NCBI RefSeq assembly: GCF_000422365.1
Contig: NZ_AULQ01000006.1
Span: 252,550 to 316,549, forward strand
Direction of reading: 5' to 3'
DNA: 64,000 nt
DNA from: Mesoflavibacter zeaxanthinifaciens DSM 18436
GTDB lineage: Bacteria > Bacteroidota > Bacteroidia > Flavobacteriales > Flavobacteriaceae
Each line of letters starts with the position of its first letter. The first letter of the stretch is position 1. Position numbers and translations under genes: made by a program. Shown piece after piece: positions 9,644-17,368 of this stretch. The notes beneath the pieces were generated by a model, which made no database searches, was not told where the DNA came from, and worked only from the letters and a program-made list of their open reading frames with translations.

Positions 9644-10663
9644 CTATTTGTTTTTTATAGAATATTCCCAGAAAGCACCGCTAATATCTGTTAGTTTGAT
9701 AGTGTAGTTTCCTTTAGGAAGTTTAGTAAAAATATCATCTTTAAAAGTCAATTTAGCTTTGGCGCCTAACGGTAGGATAAGGCTATGTTTGCCAGGTTTG
9801 ACTTTGGCTATGTAGTAATTAGAAATGTTTTTATCATTTAGTTGTGATAAGGCATTTTGGTCTAGTTGATATATTTTTTGGTTTTGATTATCTAATAGTT
9901 CTAACTTAATAATCCAAGCACCATAAACATCAACACCTTCAGTTCTAAATACATCAAAACTAATTGTATTATGGTTAAATAATCCTTCTGTAATTTCAAC
10001 TTTAGGTTTTATAGATTTATTATGAAGTGTTCCCCATAATCCACCATGAAAGATTTGATTTGTAGCTAATGTTAAACCAAAAATAAATATAGATCCAATT
10101 AAAACAACTTTAGAGAAGTTATTATTTTTAATAGGAATGTTACCAGACCCTAGCCAATTAAACCATTTCTTTTTAGTAAAAGATATATTCTTATTTAATA
10201 AATAATTGTCTAATGCATATTTACCACCGCCAGTTAGAAATAGAACAAAACCTGTAGCAATACCTAAAATACCTATTTGCCATTCGTCTAAACATGTTGT
10301 ACCAATCCAACCTGATGCTAAAAGAATACCTAAAGCTAAACTAAAGACACCAATACTCATCAATCTTGTAAATAGACCAAACATGATAAATAATCCAACA
10401 ATACCTTCAATTATGGTAAATACAACCATATTTATCCATAGTGCATCTGGATTTTCAACTAGATATTTAATAATAGGTTTTATGCCCAACGCATGTGGTA
10501 AAAAGTGATTAAATTTTACACCAATATATCCAGCTAATTCTGGATCCAGTTTTTCGGCTAATACAGTTCGTCTCCAAAATGCAGAAAAGTAGGTCCAACC
10601 TACAACAAGTCGTAATGCTAAAGCCATTAGCCCAGCATCATTTTTTAAATTTATTTTATTCAT
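9644..10663 (-). CDS. DoxD/DoxA-type membrane protein (TQO small-subunit-like)
   Basis: The 339-residue protein combines an N-terminal four-helix DoxX/DoxD membrane region (residues about 10-145, with RLVVGWTYFSAFWRR near the start) and, after one further membrane segment near residue 190, a C-terminal soluble domain resembling DoxA. In archaeal thiosulfate:quinone oxidoreductase DoxD and DoxA are separate subunits; here they are fused. Activity on thiosulfate has not been shown for flavobacterial fusions, so the function remains a prediction. The gene is followed by a small unknown exported-protein gene's region upstream and has its own terminator. Confidence 0.75.
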   Translation of the reverse strand: MNKINLKNDAGLMALALRLVVGWTYFSAFWRRTVLAEKLDPELAGYIGVKFNHFLPHALGIKPIIKYLVENPDALWINMVVFTIIEGIVGLFIMFGLFTRLMSIGVFSLALGILLASGWIGTTCLDEWQIGILGIATGFVLFLTGGGKYALDNYLLNKNISFTKKKWFNWLGSGNIPIKNNNFSKVVLIGSIFIFGLTLATNQIFHGGLWGTLHNKSIKPKVEITEGLFNHNTISFDVFRTEGVDVYGAWIIKLELLDNQNQKIYQLDQNALSQLNDKNISNYYIAKVKPGKHSLILPLGAKAKLTFKDDIFTKLPKGNYTIKLTDISGAFWEYSIKNK

Positions 10664-10725
10664 TTTTATTATCAGTAAGTTATTATTTATGATTCACGAT
10701 TTAACGTGTTTTGTGTCATAAACAA

Positions 10726-11100
10726 TTACAGATAATCTTTAAAATTTTGGTATAAAATATAAAGAGGAAGCGGAGCAGTAGAGGTAGTTTGAGCTGCTTG
10801 CAGTTTTGTGTCTACAGTTATATTTTCAACTAATGCGAAGTTATAGTTTAATACATCAGGAAATATTGCTATCTGTTTCGAATTACTTTTAGATGTTGAA
10901 AGTTTTATAACGTTAACCACTAAGTTGTCACAACTGTAACTGCTAAAAGTAGATTTGTTTTTGTTAGAAACTTCAGTTTGTGGTAAACCAAGTTCTGCTT
11001 GAAAAAAATTACGAACCTTACACGGCGATACTAATAATAAAAAAGCAAGGCTAACTACAGATAACCATGATATTATTTTATTAGTTGCGCTTATTTTCAT
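10726..11100 (-). CDS. Small exported protein of unknown function
   Basis: The 124-residue protein is not assigned to a family here. Residues about 8-26 form a signal or anchor helix (SWLSVVSLAFLLLVSP) followed at once by CKVRNF. That Cys is preceded by SP rather than a classical lipobox, so lipidation is doubtful. A second Cys lies in SYSCDN, and the mature part is short and polar. It lies 62 bases upstream of the DoxD-like gene on the same strand and may be cotranscribed. That neighbourhood would fit an envelope role, but no function can be claimed. Confidence 0.6.
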   Translation of the reverse strand: MKISATNKIISWLSVVSLAFLLLVSPCKVRNFFQAELGLPQTEVSNKNKSTFSSYSCDNLVVNVIKLSTSKSNSKQIAIFPDVLNYNFALVENITVDTKLQAAQTTSTAPLPLYILYQNFKDYL

Positions 11101-11170
11101 ATCGTAAAAGTAATAATAAGGTTTTGTGCCGCTTATTAAACTTTTCTTAATATTAGGTTATTGATTAAAA

Positions 11171-11599
11171 TTACCCTTCAATAATATCCTTATACTCTAA
11201 AAAGAAGGCTTCAAAACGACTCATAATGTCATTAAAAAACACCATAACTTCCTGCCATGTGTTTTTGTTATGTATAGATACTTTATGCCCTAAAGGGACA
11301 TAGACACGAGAGATTTCTTTTCCGTTTTCTAAAAAAAACTCTTCTTCATATATGGCTTCAGGTAAAAATTCATCTTTTAAAATAGATTGAAGTGCTACCA
11401 GTTTTTCCCAATATTTAATACGATGTTCTAAGCTATCTTCAAGATCTAATGCAACTAAAGCTTTTTTGTTATCAAAATGAAATTTAAAGCTAACACCTTT
11501 AAGTTTGGTGTTGTATAAAATCCATTTTCTAGGAAAAGATTTACCAAAACTGGTCCAAAATTCTTGTTTTAATTGCCTTGATTCTTCTTTAGAAAACAT
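11171..11599 (-). CDS. DUF4268-family protein
   Basis: The 142-residue soluble protein starts with FSKEESRQLKQEFWTSFGK and carries the DUF4268 core, a FHFDNKKALVALDLE strand pair followed by charged helices. DUF4268 is found both as a free-standing protein, as here, and fused to other domains in some nuclease-like proteins; its biochemical role is unclear. There is no signal peptide. It follows the ZIP transporter gene by 15 bases on the same strand, so the two probably share a transcript. Confidence 0.75.
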   Translation of the reverse strand: MFSKEESRQLKQEFWTSFGKSFPRKWILYNTKLKGVSFKFHFDNKKALVALDLEDSLEHRIKYWEKLVALQSILKDEFLPEAIYEEEFFLENGKEISRVYVPLGHKVSIHNKNTWQEVMVFFNDIMSRFEAFFLEYKDIIEG

Positions 11600-11614
11600 A
11601 GTTATACTTGATTT

Positions 11615-12289
11615 TTAGACAAAATAAGCAATAATAATTGCTAAAACAATGGTACTTAATTTAACGATATTAAATTTATGTCCTTCATTACTTTCAAATA
11701 AAATTGTGGTACTAATGTGTAAAAAGATACCAATAACTAAAGCTGAAATTTCATAAAAATAAGTGGTGAAAAACTCAAAATTTTCTGATAAAAATGTACC
11801 TAATGGCGTCATAATAGCAAACAAACCTAAAAACAAAAAGATTTTTGGATTACTTATTTTAGAGCTAATAAAAAACGAACTTAAAATGATAGCAACGGGT
11901 AATTTATGAATAATAACACCGTATAATAATTGCTCGTGCGCATGGATAGGTATACCTTCTAAAACGCTATGCATACTTAAGCTAATAAATAACAACCAAG
12001 GAAAATTAACTCTATCTTTATGGATGTGTACATGTCCGTGTTCTGCACCTTTAGAGAAAAACTCTAAAACAATTTGTAGCAAAATACCTGCCATAATAAA
12101 TAAACCAATAGGCTTATCATGGTTATGATGGTATACTTCTGGTAAAAAGTTAAAAACGGTAATAGATAATAAAAAAGCACCACTAAAAGCTAATAATAAC
12201 TTGAGGTTAGTCGATTTTTTAGGTTTAAAAATTAGTACAATTAAAAAACCTAAAACAACACTTAATATGGGTAATATAATATTTAACAT
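11615..12289 (-). CDS. ZIP-family metal transporter
   Basis: The 224-residue protein is an integral membrane protein of the ZIP (zinc/iron permease) family. It has about eight hydrophobic segments, a His-rich loop (GAEHGHVHIHKD) of the kind that binds metal between helices 3 and 4, and the core helix motif SMHSVLEGIPI followed by HKLPVAIIL, which correspond to the HNxxEG and H-K-P metal-site helices. It should move Zn or another divalent cation into the cytoplasm. It lies between the methyltransferase and DUF4268 genes on the minus strand with short gaps. Confidence 0.87.
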   Translation of the reverse strand: MLNIILPILSVVLGFLIVLIFKPKKSTNLKLLLAFSGAFLLSITVFNFLPEVYHHNHDKPIGLFIMAGILLQIVLEFFSKGAEHGHVHIHKDRVNFPWLLFISLSMHSVLEGIPIHAHEQLLYGVIIHKLPVAIILSSFFISSKISNPKIFLFLGLFAIMTPLGTFLSENFEFFTTYFYEISALVIGIFLHISTTILFESNEGHKFNIVKLSTIVLAIIIAYFV

Positions 12290-12316
12290 AAAGAAGACTT
12301 AGCGGTCGTGTTTAGA

Positions 12317-13048
12317 TTATTTAAAAATCATGATTAATCTTTCAGAGTTTTTAGCATCAAATTTATTTAGCTTATAATCTCCAAATACGTCTAATAAATA
12401 TACACTAGCTTTTTCAAATAATTTTTCAAAATCATTAAGAGTAAAGGCTTTTACACGTTCTTGAAAGAGGTAATCTTCATCTTCAAAAGTAAAGCTAATA
12501 TCTTTAATAATGTAACCGTTTTCAACACGACGTTCTTGTAAAAAATCAATACCATCAACAGTTTTGGTGTTTTTTTTAACCAAATTATCAATAACGTAGT
12601 TGCTATTCATAAAATCAATAACACCAAAACCAAACTCGTTTAAATTAGCTTTAATAGCTTTTATGGTCGATAGGTTATCAATTTCATTTTCAAAATAACC
12701 AAAACTTGTAAATAGATTAAACACAGTATCAAAAGTTTCGCCATAAGGCTTACACATATTATGTACATCAAAATGTAAAGTTTCATTTTCAAACTGTTTG
12801 GCAAATGCAATACTATTTTCAGATAAATCTGCACCAACAACATTGTAGCCAAGCGTGTTTAAAAAGATACTATGTCTGCCTTTACCACAAGCTAAATCTA
12901 AAACCTTTGCTTGTTCAGGTAAATTTAGATAGTTGGTTAAATTGGTCATAAAAGTTTCCGCTTCGGCATAATCGCGGTCTTTATAAAGTATATGATAAAA
13001 TGGAGTGTCAAACCAAGAGGCATACCATTTTTTAGTACTATTTGTCAT
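12317..13048 (-). CDS. Class I SAM-dependent methyltransferase
   Basis: The 243-residue protein has the Rossmann methyltransferase motif I as VLDLACGKGRHS and motif II-like GADLSENSIAFAK, then a FDTVFNLFTSFGYF segment. These are typical of small-molecule methyltransferases of the UbiE/Tam type. The substrate is unknown. The start is set at the ATG at 13048 (MTNSTKKWY) rather than 27 codons upstream, because the extra residues have no homology-like pattern and would run into the divergent promoter region. It is divergent from the THUMP methyltransferase gene and heads the ZIP-DUF4268 group. Confidence 0.85.
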   Translation of the reverse strand: MTNSTKKWYASWFDTPFYHILYKDRDYAEAETFMTNLTNYLNLPEQAKVLDLACGKGRHSIFLNTLGYNVVGADLSENSIAFAKQFENETLHFDVHNMCKPYGETFDTVFNLFTSFGYFENEIDNLSTIKAIKANLNEFGFGVIDFMNSNYVIDNLVKKNTKTVDGIDFLQERRVENGYIIKDISFTFEDEDYLFQERVKAFTLNDFEKLFEKASVYLLDVFGDYKLNKFDAKNSERLIMIFK

Positions 13049-13190
13049 AAAATTAATTTTGGGGTTTAAACTTTCGCTTAAGCTACAGTTTATCAGGCTT
13101 TCGCAACTCGCTCTTTTCAAGGAGCTCAAACAAATTGCTCAATCCTTAACCCATTTATCAACAAAGGTTATGTTTCCGGCAAAAATACTC

Positions 13191-13198
13191 TATTTTTG
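13191..13198 (+). promoter_or_regulatory. Promoter -7 element of the THUMP methyltransferase gene
   Basis: TATTTTTG, an exact TAnnTTTG match, 20 bases before the ATG at 13219. The leader would be only about 13 bases. Confidence 0.6.
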
Positions 13199-13218
13199 CA
13201 AAGTATTAGACGTTTATA

Positions 13219-14376
13219 ATGGAAGAAAATTTCAACATGGTAGCCAAAACCTTATTTGGTTTTGAAGATTTATTGGTAAAAGAATTAAAACAACTTGGCG
13301 CACAAGATGTTAAAGCAGGTGTACGTAAAGTATCTTTTGTTGGTGATAAAGGCTTTATGTATAAAGCCAACTTGGGTTTACGTACAGCTATAAAAATCTT
13401 AAAACCAATAAAAACGTTTAGAGTATCTAATGAAGACGATTTATACAAACAAGTGTATAATATTAAGTGGGAAAAATACTTAAAAGCTACAGGTAGTTTA
13501 GCAATAGATGCTACAGTACATTCTAAACATTTTACACACTCAAAATTTATTGCTTTAAAAACAAAAGATGCTATTGTAGACCGTTTTAGAGATAATGGCG
13601 GTGTTAGACCAAATGTAGATTTACGTTTTCCTGATTTAAAAATTAATGTGCACATAGATCGATCTGTTTGCACAATTTCTTTAGATAGCTCTGGTGAGTC
13701 TTTACACAGACGTGGTTATAAATTAGCAACTAATATTGCGCCTATAAATGAAGTTTTAGCAGCAGGTTTAATTATGTTATCTGGTTGGGATGGACAAAGT
13801 GATTTTATGGATCCAATGTGTGGTAGTGGTACTATGTTAGCCGAAGCAGCTATGATAGCTTGTAATATTCCACCAAATTTAATGCGAAAAGAATTTGCTT
13901 TTGAACGTTGGGAAGATTGGGATGTAGAGTTATTTGAAAAAATAGAAGAGTCTTTATTAAAGAAAACTAGAGATTTTCATTATAAAATTATTGGTTACGA
14001 TAAGTCACCAAGTGCAGTGCATAAAGCTAAAGAAAATATTAAAAATGCACATTTAGATGAGTTTATAACGATTAAGCATGAAGATTTCTTTAAAACACAA
14101 CGACCAGGAGAAGCACAAAAATTGCATATGGTTTTTAATCCTCCTTATGGCGAGCGTTTGGATATACAAATGGAGCAGTTTTACAAGCAAATAGGAGACA
14201 CCTTAAAACAAAATTATCCAAATACAGATGCTTGGTTTATTACTTCTAATTTAGAAGCTTTAAAATATGTAGGTTTAAGACCTTCAAGAAAAATTAAATT
14301 ATTTAACGCAAAACTAGAGTCTAGATTAGTTAAATATGAAATTTATGCAGGAAGCAAAAAAGCTAAGTTTAATTAG
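13219..14376 (+). CDS. THUMP-domain rRNA (guanine-N2)-methyltransferase (RlmL N-half type)
   Basis: The 385-residue protein has an N-terminal THUMP RNA-binding region (residues about 50-165) and a C-terminal UPF0020 methyltransferase domain. SAM-binding is shown by DPMCGSGTMLAEAA and catalysis by the NPPYGERLD motif near residue 310. It resembles the N-terminal half of E. coli RlmL, which makes m2G2445 of 23S rRNA, and the free-standing YpsC form. The specific site is inferred from family membership. The last 8 bases overlap the end of the convergent DUF6048 gene. Confidence 0.9.
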   Translation: MEENFNMVAKTLFGFEDLLVKELKQLGAQDVKAGVRKVSFVGDKGFMYKANLGLRTAIKILKPIKTFRVSNEDDLYKQVYNIKWEKYLKATGSLAIDATVHSKHFTHSKFIALKTKDAIVDRFRDNGGVRPNVDLRFPDLKINVHIDRSVCTISLDSSGESLHRRGYKLATNIAPINEVLAAGLIMLSGWDGQSDFMDPMCGSGTMLAEAAMIACNIPPNLMRKEFAFERWEDWDVELFEKIEESLLKKTRDFHYKIIGYDKSPSAVHKAKENIKNAHLDEFITIKHEDFFKTQRPGEAQKLHMVFNPPYGERLDIQMEQFYKQIGDTLKQNYPNTDAWFITSNLEALKYVGLRPSRKIKLFNAKLESRLVKYEIYAGSKKAKFN

Positions 14377-15136
14377 TAGAATCTTCTTCGGTATTTTCAG
14401 GCAGTTCTTTAGTCTTCTTTTTCTTTGTGTTATCCTTTTTAAATAAAGGAATCATGTAAGAAATAGTATACCCATATCCAACACCAATACTATTAGAATC
14501 ATAAGTCTTATAAAAACCTGGTACATATAAATTTTGCATGTTTTCAGGTTCATCTTGACTAATCATACTTTTTAATTGACCGTTAATACCAACGTATAAA
14601 TTGTTTAATACTTCGGCTTTAATACCTAATTGAAGTTCTACCCAAATAGCAGATAAACCACTAAATTTTAAGCTTTCGTTGGATGAGTTTTGTTCTCCCC
14701 AATATTGATTTGTGTTATACACTGTGTAATTATTTCTGGTTTGGCTAAATGTGCTAGCTCCAACTCTAAAACCAGCATAAATCATATTATTCATTCCGTA
14801 CCAGTTATCGTACATATTATAATCTGCACCAGCTTTAAAATAACTACCGGAAGCAGTTACACTTAGATAATCGTTAGTAGTTGTTTTTTCTTCATTACCT
14901 ATTTCTCCTGCTAGATACCAGCTTTTTGTTAATCGGTAATCCCCAACAATTTCAAATCCTTTATACTCATCATCTACAGCAGATCTTATTAATTTTCCTG
15001 CATCCAGACCAATACGCAAACCGTATTCTAGCTTGTTTGTATTTTCTGTTGGTATTTGTATTGTGTCTTGAGCGTTAGAAGACCAAACGCTACAAACAAG
15101 ACTAATGAGAAAAAGTGTAGTGTGTAATTGTTTCAT
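14369..15136 (-). CDS. DUF6048-family outer-membrane beta-barrel protein
   Basis: The 255-residue protein begins with a signal peptide (about 20 residues ending SNAQ) and then alternates short amphipathic strands such as LEYGLRIGLDAGKL and AGFRVGASTF, as in small beta-barrels. The C terminus is a charged KKKKTKE-rich tail. In flavobacteria this family typically follows the DUF6452 gene and rlmD, as here. The ATG at 15136 is preferred to a TTG two codons upstream; it lies 35 bases inside the end of the DUF6452 gene, so the two genes are translationally coupled. Function unknown. Confidence 0.75.
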   Translation of the reverse strand: MKQLHTTLFLISLVCSVWSSNAQDTIQIPTENTNKLEYGLRIGLDAGKLIRSAVDDEYKGFEIVGDYRLTKSWYLAGEIGNEEKTTTNDYLSVTASGSYFKAGADYNMYDNWYGMNNMIYAGFRVGASTFSQTRNNYTVYNTNQYWGEQNSSNESLKFSGLSAIWVELQLGIKAEVLNNLYVGINGQLKSMISQDEPENMQNLYVPGFYKTYDSNSIGVGYGYTISYMIPLFKKDNTKKKKTKELPENTEEDSTN

Positions 15137-15671
15137 CTTCAATTATTAAATTATCGTTTTGTGGTATTGTTTGAAAAATCCATTGACCATCAGTACCTTG
15201 ATCTATAGTTACATTTGTATTAACAAAAATTGTTTTGTAGCCACAAGCTCTAGATACATAAACATCACTTCTTGAATAGTCAATTGTGACTAGATCTTGG
15301 TTTCCTGTAAAGAAATCGTCAGATAAATCATCAGGTGTCCCATTGTTATCTATTTCAAAATCACTAATTAATATAAAGTAAGTTTGATCGTTAGTTGTTC
15401 TTAAGGGTAAAAATACTTGGTTAGTATCTTCTCCTGTGGCGCTTCTTAGATTTGATCCTTCTGGAACACTTGTATCTAAAGGAAACACGCTTGGATCTTC
15501 AATACCTAAAACAACTAAATTAAATACATTTTTAGAATTTTCTAAAATGCTATTGTCTACAAAGTCAACAATCATATTTGGTGTTGTAGGAGAGCTTTCT
15601 GGACATAAATCGTCACGTTCGCAAGTGGTTAAAAGCGGTAACACCAAAAATAGCGTTAATAATTTTTTCAT
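15102..15671 (-). CDS. DUF6452-family lipoprotein
   Basis: The 189-residue protein has a lipoprotein signal peptide with lipobox LLTTC (Cys 17) followed by acidic residues, so an outer-membrane lipoprotein is likely. The mature domain has a conserved N-terminal ERDDLCPES and a beta-rich body with FPLDTS and QVFLPLRTT. Function is unknown. It lies three bases after rlmD and overlaps the DUF6048 start, forming a three-gene unit. The constant pairing of DUF6452 with DUF6048 suggests they work together in the envelope (inference). Confidence 0.78.
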   Translation of the reverse strand: MKKLLTLFLVLPLLTTCERDDLCPESSPTTPNMIVDFVDNSILENSKNVFNLVVLGIEDPSVFPLDTSVPEGSNLRSATGEDTNQVFLPLRTTNDQTYFILISDFEIDNNGTPDDLSDDFFTGNQDLVTIDYSRSDVYVSRACGYKTIFVNTNVTIDQGTDGQWIFQTIPQNDNLIIEDETITHYTFSH

Positions 15672-15674
15672 AAT

Positions 15675-17126
15675 TTATTTTTCAAAAAGTACAACCGTTT
15701 CTATGTGTGATGTATGCGGAAACTGGTCGACTAGACTTATCTTTTTTAGTTTAAAACCTGCATTGATCAAGGTTTCTGTATCTCTTGCTTGTGTTGCAGG
15801 ATTACAAGATACATAAACCATGCGTTTTGCATTTAAATTTATGATTTTATTTAAGGTTTTTGGTGCAATGCCAGAACGAGCAGGATCTAATATTATTGTC
15901 TGTATTTTGTTTTGGTATTGTGGATATTTGCTTAAAAATTTACCAACATCTTCAGCATAAAACTCAAGACCTTCAATATTATTTCTTTTAGCATTTAGTT
16001 TAGCATCTTCTATTGCCGAAGCTACAATATCTACACCAATTATTTTAGTATTATTACTTTTTGAAGCAATAATTTGACCAATAGTACCAGTACCACAAAA
16101 TAGATCTAAAACTACAGAGTTATCTATAGCTTCTTTATCTTCTAAAGCATAATCGACTACTTTTTGATATAATTTTTCGGCAGATTTTGGATTGGTTTGA
16201 AAGAAGCTTTTCATGCTAATTTCAAAGTTTAAGCCAAGTAATTCTTCAACTATTTTGTCTTCACCATGGATAAGTGCAATACTACCTGATGTTGCTATTG
16301 TACGATCGCCTTGTTCATCATTTATAGTATGTAAAAGTCCGGCAACTCTATCATTAAATAGTGATACTAAAAACTTAGCAAATACATCTAAATCAAATTG
16401 ATCTAATCCATCAGAAGTGGTAACCAAATTAAATAATAGTTGATTAGTTTTATAAGATTTTCTAACCACTAAGTATCTAAAAAAGCCTTCACGCTTTGGA
16501 GCATGCCAAGGAGCTAAATGTGTAGCTTCGCAATAATCTTTAATTTTTATTAAGTTGTCTTCTAATTCTTTATCAAAAAGACCGCTATCTTTATCAAGAT
16601 TATCACCTATCCACCATGTACCACGACGTTTAAAACCAAGAGTAAACTCGTCTACGTCTGTGTTTTTATTATGATCGTATCCAATTGCAGAAAAGCTATA
16701 TTCCATTTTATTACGATAATGAAATAGGTTAGGAGACGCCACAAACTCATCAAAATAGTCTTCAATTTCAGGTACTTTTCCAATTTTTTTAAACAAATCC
16801 ATTGTACTGGTGTACTTGTATTGGTGTTGTTTTTCGATTGGTAAATTAATGTATGGCGCACCAGAAATTTCGTGATAGTTTAATTGAACTTCATCTGGAG
16901 ATTTTTGCAGCACATCAATCAACTTACATTCGGCATATTTCTTTTTAGATTTTACCACACGCGCTTTAACCTTTTGACCAGGTAAAGTGTTAGGTACAAA
17001 AAGTACAAAGTTTCCTAATTCGTTACTTATACGGGCAATTCCTTTACCTCCAAACGCATAGTCTACGATATCTAAATCGATAAGCTGACCACGTTTTACA
17101 AATTTATTTCGATCTCTTCTAGACAT
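15675..17126 (-). CDS. rlmD: 23S rRNA (uracil-5-)-methyltransferase, RlmD type
   Basis: The 483-residue enzyme should methylate U1939 of 23S rRNA. An N-terminal TRAM domain (residues about 8-65, DYAFGGKGIAR) is followed by the methyltransferase domain with DLFCGTGTIGQ, an ILDPARSG loop and the catalytic VSCNPAT cysteine. The ATG at 17126 (MSRRDRNKF) is preferred over a start 26 codons upstream, whose extra residues are not family-like. Oddly, the segment that normally carries the Fe-S cysteine cluster after the TRAM domain reads SGAPYINLPIEKQ without cysteines (see findings). Leads the rlmD-DUF6452-DUF6048 unit. Confidence 0.9.
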   Translation of the reverse strand: MSRRDRNKFVKRGQLIDLDIVDYAFGGKGIARISNELGNFVLFVPNTLPGQKVKARVVKSKKKYAECKLIDVLQKSPDEVQLNYHEISGAPYINLPIEKQHQYKYTSTMDLFKKIGKVPEIEDYFDEFVASPNLFHYRNKMEYSFSAIGYDHNKNTDVDEFTLGFKRRGTWWIGDNLDKDSGLFDKELEDNLIKIKDYCEATHLAPWHAPKREGFFRYLVVRKSYKTNQLLFNLVTTSDGLDQFDLDVFAKFLVSLFNDRVAGLLHTINDEQGDRTIATSGSIALIHGEDKIVEELLGLNFEISMKSFFQTNPKSAEKLYQKVVDYALEDKEAIDNSVVLDLFCGTGTIGQIIASKSNNTKIIGVDIVASAIEDAKLNAKRNNIEGLEFYAEDVGKFLSKYPQYQNKIQTIILDPARSGIAPKTLNKIINLNAKRMVYVSCNPATQARDTETLINAGFKLKKISLVDQFPHTSHIETVVLFEK

Positions 17127-17252
17127 GCTGCAAAAGTAAGCAAAGCAATTTCGATTTTGGAAATTAGAATTATGATTTTTTAACTTTTTTAAGCTAAAAA
17201 TCATATTATCATTAAATCCACTTAAAAAATGTTTTTAAAGGCAGGTAATATT

Positions 17253-17368
17253 TATTATTTTGCAACCTCTAGGGATGATTTCTTTCCCACGCTGAATTTT
17301 CGAGACTTTTCGAAAGGATAAAGGTAGATAAGGAATGGTTATTTTTTTCACTTTAAAAATTTATAAAA
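17253..17368 (+). promoter_or_regulatory. Promoter and about 100-base leader of rocD
   Basis: A near-consensus -7 element (TATTTTG, 17256-17262) precedes a leader of roughly 100 bases. Within it, 17272-17275 can pair with 17285-17288, and 17298-17302 with 17311-17315 (TTTCG with CGAAA). The leader is more GC-rich than surrounding spacers and ends in a U-rich tract before the ATG. No known riboswitch was recognised. Confidence 0.4.

Noticed and set aside
13049..13129. 27-codon extension of the methyltransferase toward its divergent neighbour
   Set aside because: The extra peptide is not family-like and the ATG at 13048 gives a normal start.
13076..13150. GC-richer patch in the divergent methyltransferase spacer as a repeat element
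   Set aside because: No second copy was recognised in this window and no clear inverted repeat; a genome-wide search would be needed to support it.
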